This document shows, one piece after another, positions 51,497 through 60,906 of a stretch of 64,000 nt of DNA. This stretch comes from Roseomonas sp. Lineage in GTDB: Bacteria; Pseudomonadota; Alphaproteobacteria; Acetobacterales; Acetobacteraceae. The position numbers and the translations under genes were made by a program. The stretch is from positions 120,504 through 184,503 of the forward strand of contig JADCFX010000032.1 in assembly GCA_020249285.1 (NCBI GenBank), given 5' to 3'. Numbering within the stretch: position 1 is the stretch's first letter; each line of letters opens with the position of its first letter. The notes beneath the pieces are model-generated. The model was not told where the DNA came from, did no database searches, and saw only the letters and a list, made by a program, of their open reading frames with translations.

Positions 51497-52474
51497 ATGT
51501 CGCATTTCACCCGCCGCGCCGCCTTGGCGCTTTCCGCTGGCATCCTTGCCGCGCCGGCCGTTCATGCCCAGGGCGCATTCCCGAATAAGCCCTTGCGCAT
51601 CATCGTGCCCTACCCGCCAGGTGGCGTGACCGACATCATGGGGCGCTTGATTGCCGAGCCCATGGGGCGGCAACTTGGGCAGCCCATTGTTGTCGAAAAC
51701 CGCGCCGGCGCAGGCGGCAATATCGGCGCCATGACCGCCGCCCAGGCGGAACCCGATGGCTATACGCTGTTCCTTGGCACCATGGCGACACAGGGGGTGA
51801 ACCCGATCCTGTATCCCGATCCGCGCTTTGATCCGCGCAAGGCTTTTGTGGGTGTAGGCATGATGGCGGATATGCCCAATGTCATGTCCTGCCTCCCGCG
51901 CCGCTATAACCCGGCCAATGCGCGGGAAGCCATTGCGCGGGCCAAGGCCGAACCGGGCAAGATGACCTTCGGGACGGTCGGCAATGGATCATCGGCGCAT
52001 CTGTCGCTGGTGATGTTGGAAAAGCTTGCCGGTCTTGATTTTGTGCATGTGCCCTATCGCGGCTCCGCCCCAGCGGTCGCCGCGATGCTCGCGGGTGACT
52101 TGGACCTGTTGTTTGATGCCTCGGCGACCTCCGCCCCGCATATCCTCCAAGGGTCCATGAAAGGGCTTGCCATCACCATGGATCGGCGGATTGGCAGCCT
52201 GCCCAATATCCCGACCCTCCAGGAAGAAGGGGTGGCGGGATATCATTTGAGCGTCTGGAACGGTGTTTTCACCCAATCACGCGTGCCGGCGCCGATCCTG
52301 GCCCGCTTGCAGGACGCCTTCAACAAGGCGATGGATGAGGCGATGCTGAACCGGCTGCGCGGGCATCATACCGAACCCCTGCTGATCCCGACGGCTGAAT
52401 TGCAACCCTGGCTGGATCGCGATGCGGAACGCTGGGGCCAGGTGGCGCGTGACAGCGGCATCAAGATTGACTAA
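51497..52474 (+). CDS. Bug-type (tripartite tricarboxylate) substrate-binding protein
   Basis: A 325-residue periplasmic receptor of the Bordetella uptake gene (TctC) family. Signal: SHFTRRAALALSAGILAAPAVHAQ, with an RR that could suit Tat. Mature features are FPNKPLRIIVPYPPGGVTDIMGR, VENRAGAGGNIGA, and LAPG-like HVPYRGSAPAVAAMLAGDLDLL, where the carboxylate-binding water site lies. The two ATGs at 51494 and 51497 are both possible; GGGAGG at 51485-51490 favours the second. No TctA/TctB membrane genes are in the window, so it is an orphan receptor, as is common in this family. Confidence 0.92.
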   Translation: MSHFTRRAALALSAGILAAPAVHAQGAFPNKPLRIIVPYPPGGVTDIMGRLIAEPMGRQLGQPIVVENRAGAGGNIGAMTAAQAEPDGYTLFLGTMATQGVNPILYPDPRFDPRKAFVGVGMMADMPNVMSCLPRRYNPANAREAIARAKAEPGKMTFGTVGNGSSAHLSLVMLEKLAGLDFVHVPYRGSAPAVAAMLAGDLDLLFDASATSAPHILQGSMKGLAITMDRRIGSLPNIPTLQEEGVAGYHLSVWNGVFTQSRVPAPILARLQDAFNKAMDEAMLNRLRGHHTEPLLIPTAELQPWLDRDAERWGQVARDSGIKID

Positions 52475-52534
52475 CGGGGCTTTGGCGACTTGCTGCGCCC
52501 CAACCAATAACCAACCAAAAGACAAGGAGACATC

Positions 52535-53509
52535 ATGTCCATTTTCCGTCGCATGACGCTGGCCGCCGGGCTGGCCGCGCCGCTATTTGCGCTGCCGGCG
52601 CTGGCGCAACCGCAAATCACGATCCAGCACGGGCTGCCGCCCAATAGCCATACCGGGCTTGGCGCCACGACGTTCAAGGAAAATTTTGAGCGTCTGACCA
52701 ATAACCGTTTCCGCGTGGTCACGCAGCGCAATGACAATGAACGTGAAATGATTGAAAGCGTGCAGATCGGCACGCTGGATTGCACCTTCACCTCCACCGG
52801 CCCGGTCGGGAATTTCGTCCCCGAAGTCCGCATTTTTGACGTACCCTTCCTGTTCCGTGATGCCGCCCATGCGCGCGGCGTGCTGGATAGTGAGATCGGC
52901 CAAGCCGTGCTGGCGCGATTCCCAGCGCGTGGCCTGGTGGGGGTGATCTGGACCGAAAACGGCTTCCGGCATTTGACGAATTCCAGGCGTGAAGTGAATG
53001 CGCCGGCGGATATGCGCGGGCTTAAGGTGCGCACCATGGAAAACCAGGTGCATATGCGCGCCTTTTCAACCCTTGGCGCGCTGCCCACGCCCATGGCCTT
53101 CAGCGAATTGATCCCCGCCTTGCAGCAGGGCACGGTGGATGGCCAGGAAAACCCGATTTCGGTGATTGTGGCGAACAACATCAACCAGGTTCAGAAATTC
53201 ATGACGCTGACGAACCATGTCTATTCGCCATCGGTGATGATCTGCAATCCGGGCATGATCGGCAGGCTTTCCGCCGCTGACCGCGCCCTGTTCCAGGAAG
53301 CCGCGCGCGCCGCGCAAAAGGCCAATCGTGACCGCGTGACGGCAGATGACGCCAGTGGCGTTGAAGAACTCCGCCGCCGTGGCATGACGGTAATCACACA
53401 GGTGGATACAGCCGCCTTCCAAACTGCGCTGGCGCCTGCCTTCGCCGAATGGGAACGCACGCTGGATGCGGCAACACTGCGGCGCATTCGTGAATGGAAG
53501 CCGAACTGA
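52535..53509 (+). CDS. TRAP transporter substrate-binding protein (DctP-type)
   Basis: A 324-residue periplasmic receptor, the first gene of a second TRAP operon. The signal peptide is SIFRRMTLAAGLAAPLFALPALA, cleaved before QPQITI. QHGLPPNSHTGLGATTFKE opens the mature domain. ADMRGLKVRTMENQVHMRAFSTLGA contains the substrate-binding arginine, and SELIPALQQGTVDGQENP is the canonical DctP segment. Ligand unknown. A hairpin at 53525-53553 follows its stop, ahead of the small permease. Confidence 0.93.
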   Translation: MSIFRRMTLAAGLAAPLFALPALAQPQITIQHGLPPNSHTGLGATTFKENFERLTNNRFRVVTQRNDNEREMIESVQIGTLDCTFTSTGPVGNFVPEVRIFDVPFLFRDAAHARGVLDSEIGQAVLARFPARGLVGVIWTENGFRHLTNSRREVNAPADMRGLKVRTMENQVHMRAFSTLGALPTPMAFSELIPALQQGTVDGQENPISVIVANNINQVQKFMTLTNHVYSPSVMICNPGMIGRLSAADRALFQEAARAAQKANRDRVTADDASGVEELRRRGMTVITQVDTAAFQTALAPAFAEWERTLDAATLRRIREWKPN

Positions 53510-53524
53510 TCGGCATCCTTATCG

Positions 53525-53553
53525 GCGCCTGATGGATTCATTCCATCAGGCGC
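53525..53553 (+). terminator. Long stem-loop between TRAP receptor and permease genes (second system)
   Basis: GCGCCTGATGGA (53525-53536) pairs perfectly with TCCATCAGGCGC (53542-53553) around TTCAT. The run after it (AGCTTTA) is not a strong T-tract, so it may stabilise the receptor mRNA as much as terminate. It lies in the same position as the terminator of the first TRAP operon. Confidence 0.65.
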
Positions 53554-53599
53554 AGCTTTACCGGCGCGGGTCGCGCGCCATTGCTCTCGGGAAAGCGCG

Positions 53600-54196
53600 A
53601 TGAATGCAATGAATACCCTGCCCTTGCAGGTGACAGGTGCCGCGACACTGCTGACGCTGGTTTTTGCCTTCTGGCTGAAATCTGGCGATGGGCTCCGCGC
53701 ACGTTTGCGCGCCGGCGTGCTGACGCTGGACAGGATCGGCACCACCATCGCCGCCATCATTGCCTGTCTTGCCTTGGCCGTCGCGGTCTTTGCCGGGCTT
53801 TGGCAGGTCGTGGCGCGGTTCGCGACCGAAACGCCCTCTGTCTGGTCTGAAGCGCTGGTGCGCACGGCGCTGATCTGGATGGCGTTCATCGGCCTTGCCG
53901 TTGCCATTCGTGCCGGCGCGCTGGTTTCGATTGACATTGCCCATCGCTTGAGCCGCGGTGCGCTGCGGGCTGCGCTGGAAGGCATGACGCTTGCCAGCAT
54001 TCTTTCCATGCTGGGTGTCATGTTCTGGTTCGGCTGGAGCATGGCGGAACGCGTGAAGTTCCAGGAAATGGCGGGGTTGGAGGTTTCCATGGCCTGGGGC
54101 TATGCCGCCATTCCTTTGGGCGCGATCTTCGCCATGCTAGGGGCGGTCGCGCATTTCCTTGACAGACGCAATGAAGAATTGGAGTCCGCGGTATGA
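53600..54196 (+). CDS. TRAP transporter small permease (DctQ)
   Basis: A 198-residue membrane protein with an extra N-terminal helix. Hydrophobic segments lie at about residues 8-26 (PLQVTGAATLLTLVFAFWL), 48-72, 92-110, 127-145 and 160-180. The DctQ motif is WQVVARFATETPSVWSEALVRTALIWMAFIG. It is a permease partner of the receptor gene upstream. Its ATG 53600 lacks a strong ribosome binding site. Its stop codon overlaps the large-permease start by four bases (ATGA). Confidence 0.88.
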   Translation: MNAMNTLPLQVTGAATLLTLVFAFWLKSGDGLRARLRAGVLTLDRIGTTIAAIIACLALAVAVFAGLWQVVARFATETPSVWSEALVRTALIWMAFIGLAVAIRAGALVSIDIAHRLSRGALRAALEGMTLASILSMLGVMFWFGWSMAERVKFQEMAGLEVSMAWGYAAIPLGAIFAMLGAVAHFLDRRNEELESAV

Positions 54197-55470
54197 GCGG
54201 CACCATGTTGACCGTGATGCTGGTGCTTTTTGCCGCCAGCATCCCCGTAGCCGTTGCGATTGGCCTTGCCGCCATTATCGGCATTCATGGCTTCACGAAT
54301 TTCCCGCTGGTGGTGGTGGCGCAGCAGCTTTTTGTCTCGCTTGATCGCTTTCCGCTGGCGGCCATTCCCTTCTTCATCCTGGCAGGGAATCTCATGGAAG
54401 TCGGCGGTATTTCGCGCCGCTTGGTGGAATTCGCGCGCTCTATTGTCGGCGGCATTCAGGGCGGGCTGCCGGCGACTTGTGTTATCACCTGTATGATCTT
54501 CGCCGCGATCAGCGGCAGCAGTGTTGCGACCACCTTTGCGATTGGCGCCATCATGATCCCGGCCTTGGTGCGCGCAGGCTATCCGGTGCCCTTCGCCGCG
54601 GCTCTGCAAGCAACAGCGGCTGAACTTGGCGTGATCATCCCGCCATCCATTCCGATGATCCTGTATGGCGTCACCACGCAAACCTCGATCCCTGAGCTTT
54701 TCATCGCCGGTTTCGGGCCGGGCTTTCTGATTGGCGGTGTCTTGATCGCGACCGTATTGATCTGGTGCCGCGTGAAGGGCTGGGGCAAGGAAGATGGCGT
54801 GGGGCGGCTTTCCTTCATGGTGGCGACCCGTCAGGCGGGTTTTGCACTGTTGATGCCTTTCGTCGTGCTGGGCGGCATTTACGGTGGCGTGACCACACCA
54901 ACCGAAGCTTCGGTCATTGCCGTGGTCTATGCGCTGATCATCGGGCTTTTCGTGCATAAGGAAATCGCCTGGCGCGACCTGTTCCCCATTTTCAAGAAAT
55001 CCGTGATTTCCAGCGCAGTGATCATGTTCATCATCGCCTGTGCGGCGGTGTTTTCCTGGCTGCTGAACCGCCAAGGCGTGCCGGATATTGCGGCAGAATG
55101 GATCGCGACAAGCTTCGATAGTTCCAGTCTTTATCTGCTGGTGGTCAATCTGTTCCTGTTTGTGGTCGGCATGTTTGTGGAAACATCCGCTTCCATCATC
55201 GTGCTGGCGCCCATTTTGGCGGAAGCGGCGGAAAAGCTTCGCATTGACCAGGTGCATTTCGGCACCATCATGGTGGTCAATCTGGCGCTTGGCATGATCA
55301 CGCCGCCCTTTGGCGTGAACCTATTCGCCGCCGCGCAAGTCGCGCGCTGCGGCGTTGACCAGATGATGCGCTATTTGTGGGTTTTCATCGCCGTGGTCTT
55401 TGGAGCGCTGATGGTCATCACTTACGTGCCCTGGATCACGCTCACCTTGCCGAAGCTCGTCTTCCGATGA
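54193..55470 (+). CDS. TRAP transporter large permease (DctM)
   Basis: A 425-residue DctM protein with about 12 helices. Typical elements are RFPLAAIPFFILAGNLMEVGGIS, SGSSVATTFAIGAIMIPALV, GVIIPPSIPMILYGVTTQTSI and GVTTPTEASVIAVVY. MVVNLALGMITPPFGVNLFAAAQVA occurs near the end. Its start overlaps dctQ, and its stop overlaps the DNA glycosylase start as ATGA, so glycosylase translation may be coupled to the transporter operon. Confidence 0.94.
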   Translation: MSGTMLTVMLVLFAASIPVAVAIGLAAIIGIHGFTNFPLVVVAQQLFVSLDRFPLAAIPFFILAGNLMEVGGISRRLVEFARSIVGGIQGGLPATCVITCMIFAAISGSSVATTFAIGAIMIPALVRAGYPVPFAAALQATAAELGVIIPPSIPMILYGVTTQTSIPELFIAGFGPGFLIGGVLIATVLIWCRVKGWGKEDGVGRLSFMVATRQAGFALLMPFVVLGGIYGGVTTPTEASVIAVVYALIIGLFVHKEIAWRDLFPIFKKSVISSAVIMFIIACAAVFSWLLNRQGVPDIAAEWIATSFDSSSLYLLVVNLFLFVVGMFVETSASIIVLAPILAEAAEKLRIDQVHFGTIMVVNLALGMITPPFGVNLFAAAQVARCGVDQMMRYLWVFIAVVFGALMVITYVPWITLTLPKLVFR

Positions 55471-56114
55471 GCCTCGGCACGCCGGAGGCTTTGCGTCACC
55501 TCCGGCGTGATGCCGTGCTGAAGCGCGTCATCCGCCAGGTGGGGCCGTTCACGCTGAAGCCCGCGCGGCGCCAACCCTATGAGGCTTTGGTACGCGCCAT
55601 TGCGCACCAACAAGTGCATGGCCGCGCGGCGGAAGCCATTCTTGGCCGCTTCATCGCACTTTGCCCTGAGCCTGGCTTTCCCGCACCGGAAGCCGTGCTG
55701 GCCTTAACACCTGAGGCGATGCGCGGCGCCGGGCTATCGGCGAATAAGGTGCTCGCCATTCGCGATATTGCTGAGAAGGCCGCGCTTGGCGTTATCCCGG
55801 GTCGCGCCGCAGCGCGGCGGCTTTCGGATGACGCGCTGATCGAAAGGCTGGTCGCTCTCCGCGGTGTGGGGCGCTGGACGGTTGAGATGCTGCTGATCTT
55901 CACCCTGGGCCGCGCCGATATTCTGCCCGTGGATGATTTCGGTGTGCGTGAGGGCTACCGCGTTGCGGCGGGTCTGACCGAACAGCCAAAGCCAAAGCTG
56001 CTCGCGGAAATCGGCGAAGCCTGGGCGCCCTATCGCACCACTGCCGCGTGGTATCTGTGGCGGACGGCGGATTTGGCGAAGGAAGGCGGGTTCAAGGCGC
56101 CGGCTGCGATTTAG
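55467..56114 (+). CDS. DNA-3-methyladenine glycosylase II-like (AlkA family) HhH-GPD protein
   Basis: A 215-residue DNA glycosylase. [22 protein letters not shown] is the start of the HhH-GPD domain. [37 protein letters not shown] carries the hairpin and the catalytic Asp (VDD). Its N-terminus lacks the extra AlkA domain, as in many short relatives. It repairs alkylated bases. It is unrelated by function to the TRAP genes but shares an ATGA overlap with the large permease, and its last four bases overlap the convergent lpd gene. A second, less similar glycosylase lies at 41623-42285. Confidence 0.88.
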   Translation: MSLGTPEALRHLRRDAVLKRVIRQVGPFTLKPARRQPYEALVRAIAHQQVHGRAAEAILGRFIALCPEPGFPAPEAVLALTPEAMRGAGLSANKVLAIRDIAEKAALGVIPGRAAARRLSDDALIERLVALRGVGRWTVEMLLIFTLGRADILPVDDFGVREGYRVAAGLTEQPKPKLLAEIGEAWAPYRTTAAWYLWRTADLAKEGGFKAPAAI

Positions 56115-57502
56115 ATATGCAGCGCCCGCCCATCCACCGCTAGCGCGGCTTCCTTCACCGCCTCATTCAATGAGGGATGCGCGTGGCAGGTGCGCGCCAC
56201 ATCTTCCGCACTCGCGCCGAATTCCATCGCCAGCGCCAATTCAGCAATCAACGTCCCGGCATCCGGCCCGATGATATGCGCGCCAAGTACCTTATCCGTT
56301 GCTTTGTCAGCCAGGATTTTCACAAACCCATCCATATCCCCCCTGGCACGCGCGCGCCCATTCGCGGTGAAGGGGAATTTCCCGATCTTATAGGCAATAC
56401 CACGGGCCTTGAGCTGTTCTTCCGTCTCACCCACCGAAGCAACCTCCGGCCATGTATAAACAACGCCCGGGATCGCGCCGTAATTCAGATGTGGCTTCTG
56501 CCCGGCCAGCATCTCAGCCAGCGCCACGCCTTCTTCTTCCGCCTTATGCGCCAGCATCGGCCCGGTGATCACATCGCCAAGCGCATAGATGCCCGGCACG
56601 TTGGTGGCGTAATGGCCATCCACCTTGAGGCGCCCGCGCTCATCCAAGGCAACGCCCAGCTTATCCAGCCCAAGCCCGGCCACATAAGGCCGACGCCCAA
56701 TCGCGACAAGCACGACATCGGCGGTGAGTTCTTCCGTTGCACCTCCGGCGGCGGGTTCCAGCTTCAGCGTGACGCCCTTCTTGGACTTGGTGGCACCCAT
56801 CACCTTGGTCTTGAGCTTCGTCTTGATGCCCTGCTTCGCCAGGATGCGTTCAAACGCCTTGCCCACTTCCAGATCCATGCTGGGCACCAGGCGATCCAGG
56901 AATTCCACCACCGTCACTTCGGCGCCCAAGCGGCGCCAGACGCTGCCCAATTCCAACCCGATATAGCCACCGCCAATCACCACCAAATGCTTCGGCACTG
57001 CGGCCAGTTCCAGCCCGCCGGTAGAAGTCACGATCTGCGCTTCATCAACTTCCACACCCGGCAGGGGAATGCTCTCACTCCCGCTCGCGATCACGATATG
57101 CTTGGCGGCGTAATCCTTGCCGGCGACGCTCACCGTGCCGGGGGCGGTGATGCTGCCCTCACCCTTCAGCCAGGTGACCTTGTTCTTGCGGAACAGGAAC
57201 TCAACACCCTTCACATTGGCGCCGACAACCTCAGCCTTTCGCGCCTGCATCCGCGCCAGATCAAGCTTCACCGAACCAAACGTCACGCCATGATCGGCAA
57301 GCTTGTGGAGCGATTCTTCAAAATGTTCGGAGGATTGCAGCAGCGCCTTGGACGGGATGCAGCCGACATTGAGGCAGGTGCCGCCCAGGGTTTCGCGCTT
57401 TTCCACGCAGGCGACCTTCATGCCAAGCTGCGCCGCACGGATGGCGCAGACATAGCCGCCGGGGCCGGCGCCAATCACGATAACGTCAAAAGCATCACTC
57501 AT
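56111..57502 (-). CDS. lpdA: Dihydrolipoyl dehydrogenase (E3)
   Basis: A 463-residue FAD enzyme that reoxidises the dihydrolipoyl arm of 2-oxo acid dehydrogenases and makes NADH. The redox disulfide is Cys43-Cys48 in [13 protein letters not shown]. The FAD site is [21 protein letters not shown], and the NAD site is [27 protein letters not shown]. The dimer-interface [15 protein letters not shown] near the C-terminus contains the active-site histidine. It is encoded near odhA and odhB but separated from them by two Bug receptor genes on the opposite strand. Confidence 0.96.
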   Translation of the reverse strand: MSDAFDVIVIGAGPGGYVCAIRAAQLGMKVACVEKRETLGGTCLNVGCIPSKALLQSSEHFEESLHKLADHGVTFGSVKLDLARMQARKAEVVGANVKGVEFLFRKNKVTWLKGEGSITAPGTVSVAGKDYAAKHIVIASGSESIPLPGVEVDEAQIVTSTGGLELAAVPKHLVVIGGGYIGLELGSVWRRLGAEVTVVEFLDRLVPSMDLEVGKAFERILAKQGIKTKLKTKVMGATKSKKGVTLKLEPAAGGATEELTADVVLVAIGRRPYVAGLGLDKLGVALDERGRLKVDGHYATNVPGIYALGDVITGPMLAHKAEEEGVALAEMLAGQKPHLNYGAIPGVVYTWPEVASVGETEEQLKARGIAYKIGKFPFTANGRARARGDMDGFVKILADKATDKVLGAHIIGPDAGTLIAELALAMEFGASAEDVARTCHAHPSLNEAVKEAALAVDGRALHI

Positions 57503-57659
57503 GGTCAGGCATCCTCAACCCTTATCTTTCTAGGGGCATGTTTGGACCGGTCAGGCGGGCCGATCAAGCCATGGAATTAGGGCTTGGGTTTTGCGTGATT
57601 TTCCCCCTATCCTTCCCCGGAAAGCAGCGCCGTCAGATGCGCGCTCGGGAGGAAGAAGC

Positions 57660-58646
57660 ATGACAAGAAACACCGATTTTTCGCGCCGCGCCCTACTGGC
57701 CGGAACCGGGGCAGCACTGGCCGCGCCTGGCCTTGCCCTGGCACAGGGGCGCTACCCGGATCGGCCCATCCAGCTTGTGGTACCCTGGCCCGCTGGCGGT
57801 TCGGCGGATGCGCAGCTGCGATCCATCTCGGAACTGGTCGGCAAGGCGCTCGGCCAGCCCATGGTAGTGCAGAACCGCCCGGGCGCCGGCGGTACGCTTG
57901 GGGTGCTTACCGTGGCGCAACAGGCGCGGCCCGATGGCTATACGCTTACGCAAATGCATCTTTCCGTGCTGCGCCGGCCCTGGATGATGCGGACGCCGGG
58001 CTGGGACCCGATTGGTGATTTCACGCATATCATCGGCATGACCGGCTGGCTGTTCGGCACCGCCGTCAAGGCCGATAGCCCGCTGAAATCCTGGCAGGAT
58101 CTGATCGCCTATGCGCGCGCCAATCCGGGCAAACTGACCTATTCAACCAGCGGGATTGGCACAACGAACCATCTGGCCATGGAATCCATCCAGGAGATCG
58201 AGAAAATCAGCCTGACCCATGTGCCCTTCCGCGGCGCCAATGAAGGGGTCACCGCCGTGCTGTCCGGCCAGGTGGATATGATCTGCGATAGCTCCACCTG
58301 GGCACCCAATGTGGAAGCGGGGCAGATGCGCGCGCTGGCATTATGGAGCGCGGAACGCGCCCCGCGCTTCCCCGCCGTGCCCACATTGAAGGAGCTTGGC
58401 TACGACATGGTCGTCGCTTCCCCCTATGGCGTGAGCGGCCCAAAGGGCATGGACCCCGGCATTGTGCGCGTACTGCATGATGCCATGAAGGACGCGCTGT
58501 TCAGCCCCGAAAACACCCGCATCCGCAGCCAATTCGACATGCCGCTGGTCTATCAGGATACGGAGAGCTATCGGCGCTTTATTGTGGAGCGTGTCGAATA
58601 CGAAAAGACCATGGTGCGCCGCCTTGGCCTGACTTTGGATGGCTGA
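57660..58646 (+). CDS. Bug-type substrate-binding protein (first of a tandem pair)
   Basis: A 328-residue periplasmic receptor. The signal region has DFSRRALLAGTGAALAAPGLALAQ. It is followed by YPDRPIQLVVPWPAGGSADAQ, VQNRPGAGGTLGV, and LSGQVDMICDSSTWAPNVEAG, all Bug-family features. GGGAGG seven bases before ATG 57660 fixes the start. The next gene is a clear paralogue: both share TSGI..NHLAMES/E, WAPNVEAGQ and GPKGMDP segments. No TctA/TctB genes are nearby. It is divergent from lpdA. Confidence 0.92.
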   Translation: MTRNTDFSRRALLAGTGAALAAPGLALAQGRYPDRPIQLVVPWPAGGSADAQLRSISELVGKALGQPMVVQNRPGAGGTLGVLTVAQQARPDGYTLTQMHLSVLRRPWMMRTPGWDPIGDFTHIIGMTGWLFGTAVKADSPLKSWQDLIAYARANPGKLTYSTSGIGTTNHLAMESIQEIEKISLTHVPFRGANEGVTAVLSGQVDMICDSSTWAPNVEAGQMRALALWSAERAPRFPAVPTLKELGYDMVVASPYGVSGPKGMDPGIVRVLHDAMKDALFSPENTRIRSQFDMPLVYQDTESYRRFIVERVEYEKTMVRRLGLTLDG

Positions 58647-58656
58647 GGGCAACGCC

Positions 58657-59625
58657 ATGGTGACATTCCATCGTCGCGCCGCACTTGGGCTTGGCGCAAG
58701 CCTTTTGGCCGCCCCAGCCCTTGGACAGGGCCGCTTTCCCAATCGCCCGATCCGCTTCCTGATCCCCTGGGCGCCTGGTGGATTGCTTGATGGCTTTATG
58801 CGCCTTCAAAACGAGTTGTTCTTGCAGGAATATGGGCAATCCATCATTATTGAAAATCGGCCTGGCGCGCGGGGTACGCTGGCTGCCCAGCATTTGCTGA
58901 CGCAAGCAAGGCCAGATGGCTATACGATAGCGCATCACCACCTATCGGTGATCCGCCATCCCTTTCTCACCAAGCGCCCAACATGGGACCCGGTGAATGA
59001 CTTCACGTATATCATGCAGCAGACAGGCTTCATCTTCGGCCATGTCGTGCATCCTGCCTCCGGGTGGAATTCGCTCAAGGATATGTTTGCTGAAGCGCGG
59101 CGGCGGCCCGGGGAATTGACCTATGGGACTTCGGGTATCGCCACTTCCAATCATCTCGCCATGGAGGAACTTTGCGAGAAAGAGGGCGTTGAAATGATCC
59201 ATGTGCCCTATCGCGGCACATCAGAAAACATCACGGCGCTACTCGCCCGCCAGATTGATTGCGTCGCCAATTCCAATTCCTGGGCGCCCAATGTGGAGGC
59301 GGGGCAATTGCGATTGCTGGCGGTATGGACCCGTGAACGCCTTGGCGCCTTTCCCAATGCGCCAACCCTGCGCGACTTGGGCTATGACATGGTGGTTACC
59401 TCACCCTACGGGATTACCGGCCCTAAAGGCATGGATCCCGAGATAACCGAATTCCTGCATCAGGCCTTCAAGAAGACCCAGCATCACCCGCTGGTTCAGG
59501 AATACATGAAGAAACACGACCTGCCCAATGAATATCTTGGTCCGGCAGACTACACACAATTCGCCCGTGAACGTGCGGTCTATGAAGAACGCATGGTCGC
59601 AAGATTGAAGCTGAGCATAGATTGA
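58657..59625 (+). CDS. Bug-type substrate-binding protein (second of a tandem pair)
   Basis: A 322-residue receptor and paralogue of the gene before it. It starts at ATG 58657 after GAGGG; an upstream ATG at 58639 would overlap the first paralogue's end. Signal: VTFHRRAALGLGASLLAAPALGQ. FPNRPIRFLIPWAPGGLLDG, IENRPGARGTLAA, NSWAPNVEAGQL and TSPYGITGPKGMDP are shared with its neighbour or the family. It probably arose by local duplication, then diverged in ligand. A terminator-like hairpin follows its stop. Confidence 0.92.
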   Translation: MVTFHRRAALGLGASLLAAPALGQGRFPNRPIRFLIPWAPGGLLDGFMRLQNELFLQEYGQSIIIENRPGARGTLAAQHLLTQARPDGYTIAHHHLSVIRHPFLTKRPTWDPVNDFTYIMQQTGFIFGHVVHPASGWNSLKDMFAEARRRPGELTYGTSGIATSNHLAMEELCEKEGVEMIHVPYRGTSENITALLARQIDCVANSNSWAPNVEAGQLRLLAVWTRERLGAFPNAPTLRDLGYDMVVTSPYGITGPKGMDPEITEFLHQAFKKTQHHPLVQEYMKKHDLPNEYLGPADYTQFARERAVYEERMVARLKLSID

Positions 59626-59633
59626 AAAAGAAA

Positions 59634-59656
59634 CGGGAGGGCTATTCGCCCTCCCG
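59634..59656 (-). terminator. Intrinsic terminator shared between odhB and the Bug pair
   Basis: CGGGAGGGC (59634-59642) pairs perfectly with GCCCTCCCG (59648-59656) around TATTC. On the minus strand it is followed by TTTCTTTTTC, a good U-tract, seven bases after the odhB stop. It therefore ends the sucD-sucA-odhB transcript; on the plus strand no such tract follows. Confidence 0.85.
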
Positions 59657-59662
59657 CAGGGT

Positions 59663-60877
59663 TCAGATATCCAACATCAAACGGCGCGGGTCTTCCACGC
59701 TTTCCTTGACGCGCACAAGGAAGCTCACGGCTTCCTTCCCATCCACAATGCGGTGGTCATAGGACAGCGCGATATACATCATCGGGCGGATTTCGATCTT
59801 GCCAGCCACCGCCATGGGGCGATCCTGGATCTTGTGCATGCCCAGAATGCCCGATTGCGGCGGGTTCAAAATCGGCGTGGACATGAGCGAGCCATAAATG
59901 CCGCCATTGGTGATGGTGAAGGAACCACCAGCCAACTCATCCAGCTTCAAGGCGCCATCACGCGCACGCTTGCCGAATTCGCCGATGCGCTTTTCAATTT
60001 CGGCAAAGCCCATCGTATCGGCATTGCGCAGCACCGGCACCACCAGGCCCGAAGGCCCGCCCACCGCAATGCCCATATGCACGAAATTCTTATAGACGAT
60101 CTCATCGCCATCAATTTCGGCATTCACAGCCGGGAATTCCTTCAGCGCCGCGATAGACGCCTTCACGAAGAAGGACATGAAGCCAAGCTTCACGCCATGG
60201 CGCTTTTCGAAGGCATCACGATATTCTGCCCGCAGCGCCATGGCGGCTGACATATCCACCTCATTGAAGGTGGTGAGCATCGCCGCGGTATTCTGCGCTT
60301 CCTTCAAGCGGCGCGCGATGGTGGTGCGGAGCCGCGTCATTTTCACGCGTTCTTCACCCGCTTCCGGCGGACGCGAAGCGCGCGCTGCGGGTGCAGGCGC
60401 GGGGGCGGCGGCAGGCTGCGCCAAATAGGCCAGCACATCACCCTTGGTGATGCGCCCATCCTTGCCCGTGCCCGCACCCATCGCGGCCGCAGAAACCCCA
60501 GTTTCGGCGATCAACTTGGCAGCAGCCGGCATCGGCGAATGGCCCGAAGCAGCGGCAGGCGCAGGCGCAGGTGCAGGTGCAGGTACAGCGGCGGGCTTGG
60601 CGGACGGCGCGGGCGCTGCGGCAGGCTTGGCGGCGGCAGCAGCGCCGGCCTCAATACTGCCCAACACGGCACCGGGCAGCACTTCCGCCCCCGTATCGGC
60701 GGCAATGGCGGAAATTACACCGCCCACCGGGGCATTCACTTCCACCGTCACCTTATCGGTTTCAAGTTCCACCAATGGCTCATCAGCCGCAACGGCATCA
60801 CCGGTCTTTTTCAGCCAGCGCGCGACGGTGGCGGAAGAAACGCTTTCGCCCAGAGTGGGCACGACAATATCGGTCAT
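59663..60877 (-). CDS. odhB: Dihydrolipoyllysine-residue succinyltransferase (E2 of 2-oxoglutarate dehydrogenase)
   Basis: A 404-residue E2 that passes the succinyl group from E1-bound thiamine to CoA. The lipoyl domain is at 1-77, with the lipoylated lysine in [11 protein letters not shown] (Lys42). An Ala/Pro-rich linker leads to a peripheral subunit-binding domain at about 115-150 ([17 protein letters not shown], then [12 protein letters not shown]). The catalytic domain is at 175-404, with the active-site [14 protein letters not shown] near the end. It lies 29 bases after sucA and is last in the operon, before a terminator. Confidence 0.96.
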   Translation of the reverse strand: MTDIVVPTLGESVSSATVARWLKKTGDAVAADEPLVELETDKVTVEVNAPVGGVISAIAADTGAEVLPGAVLGSIEAGAAAAAKPAAAPAPSAKPAAVPAPAPAPAPAAASGHSPMPAAAKLIAETGVSAAAMGAGTGKDGRITKGDVLAYLAQPAAAPAPAPAARASRPPEAGEERVKMTRLRTTIARRLKEAQNTAAMLTTFNEVDMSAAMALRAEYRDAFEKRHGVKLGFMSFFVKASIAALKEFPAVNAEIDGDEIVYKNFVHMGIAVGGPSGLVVPVLRNADTMGFAEIEKRIGEFGKRARDGALKLDELAGGSFTITNGGIYGSLMSTPILNPPQSGILGMHKIQDRPMAVAGKIEIRPMMYIALSYDHRIVDGKEAVSFLVRVKESVEDPRRLMLDI

Positions 60878-60906
60878 TGCTCGATCCGTTCCAAAACCAA
60901 TACGCG

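Noticed and set aside
56177..57580. Long open frame on the plus strand (467 codons)
   Set aside because: It lies opposite lpdA and has no recognisable motif; its many His, Arg and Gln residues are those expected from antisense reading of a GC-rich gene.
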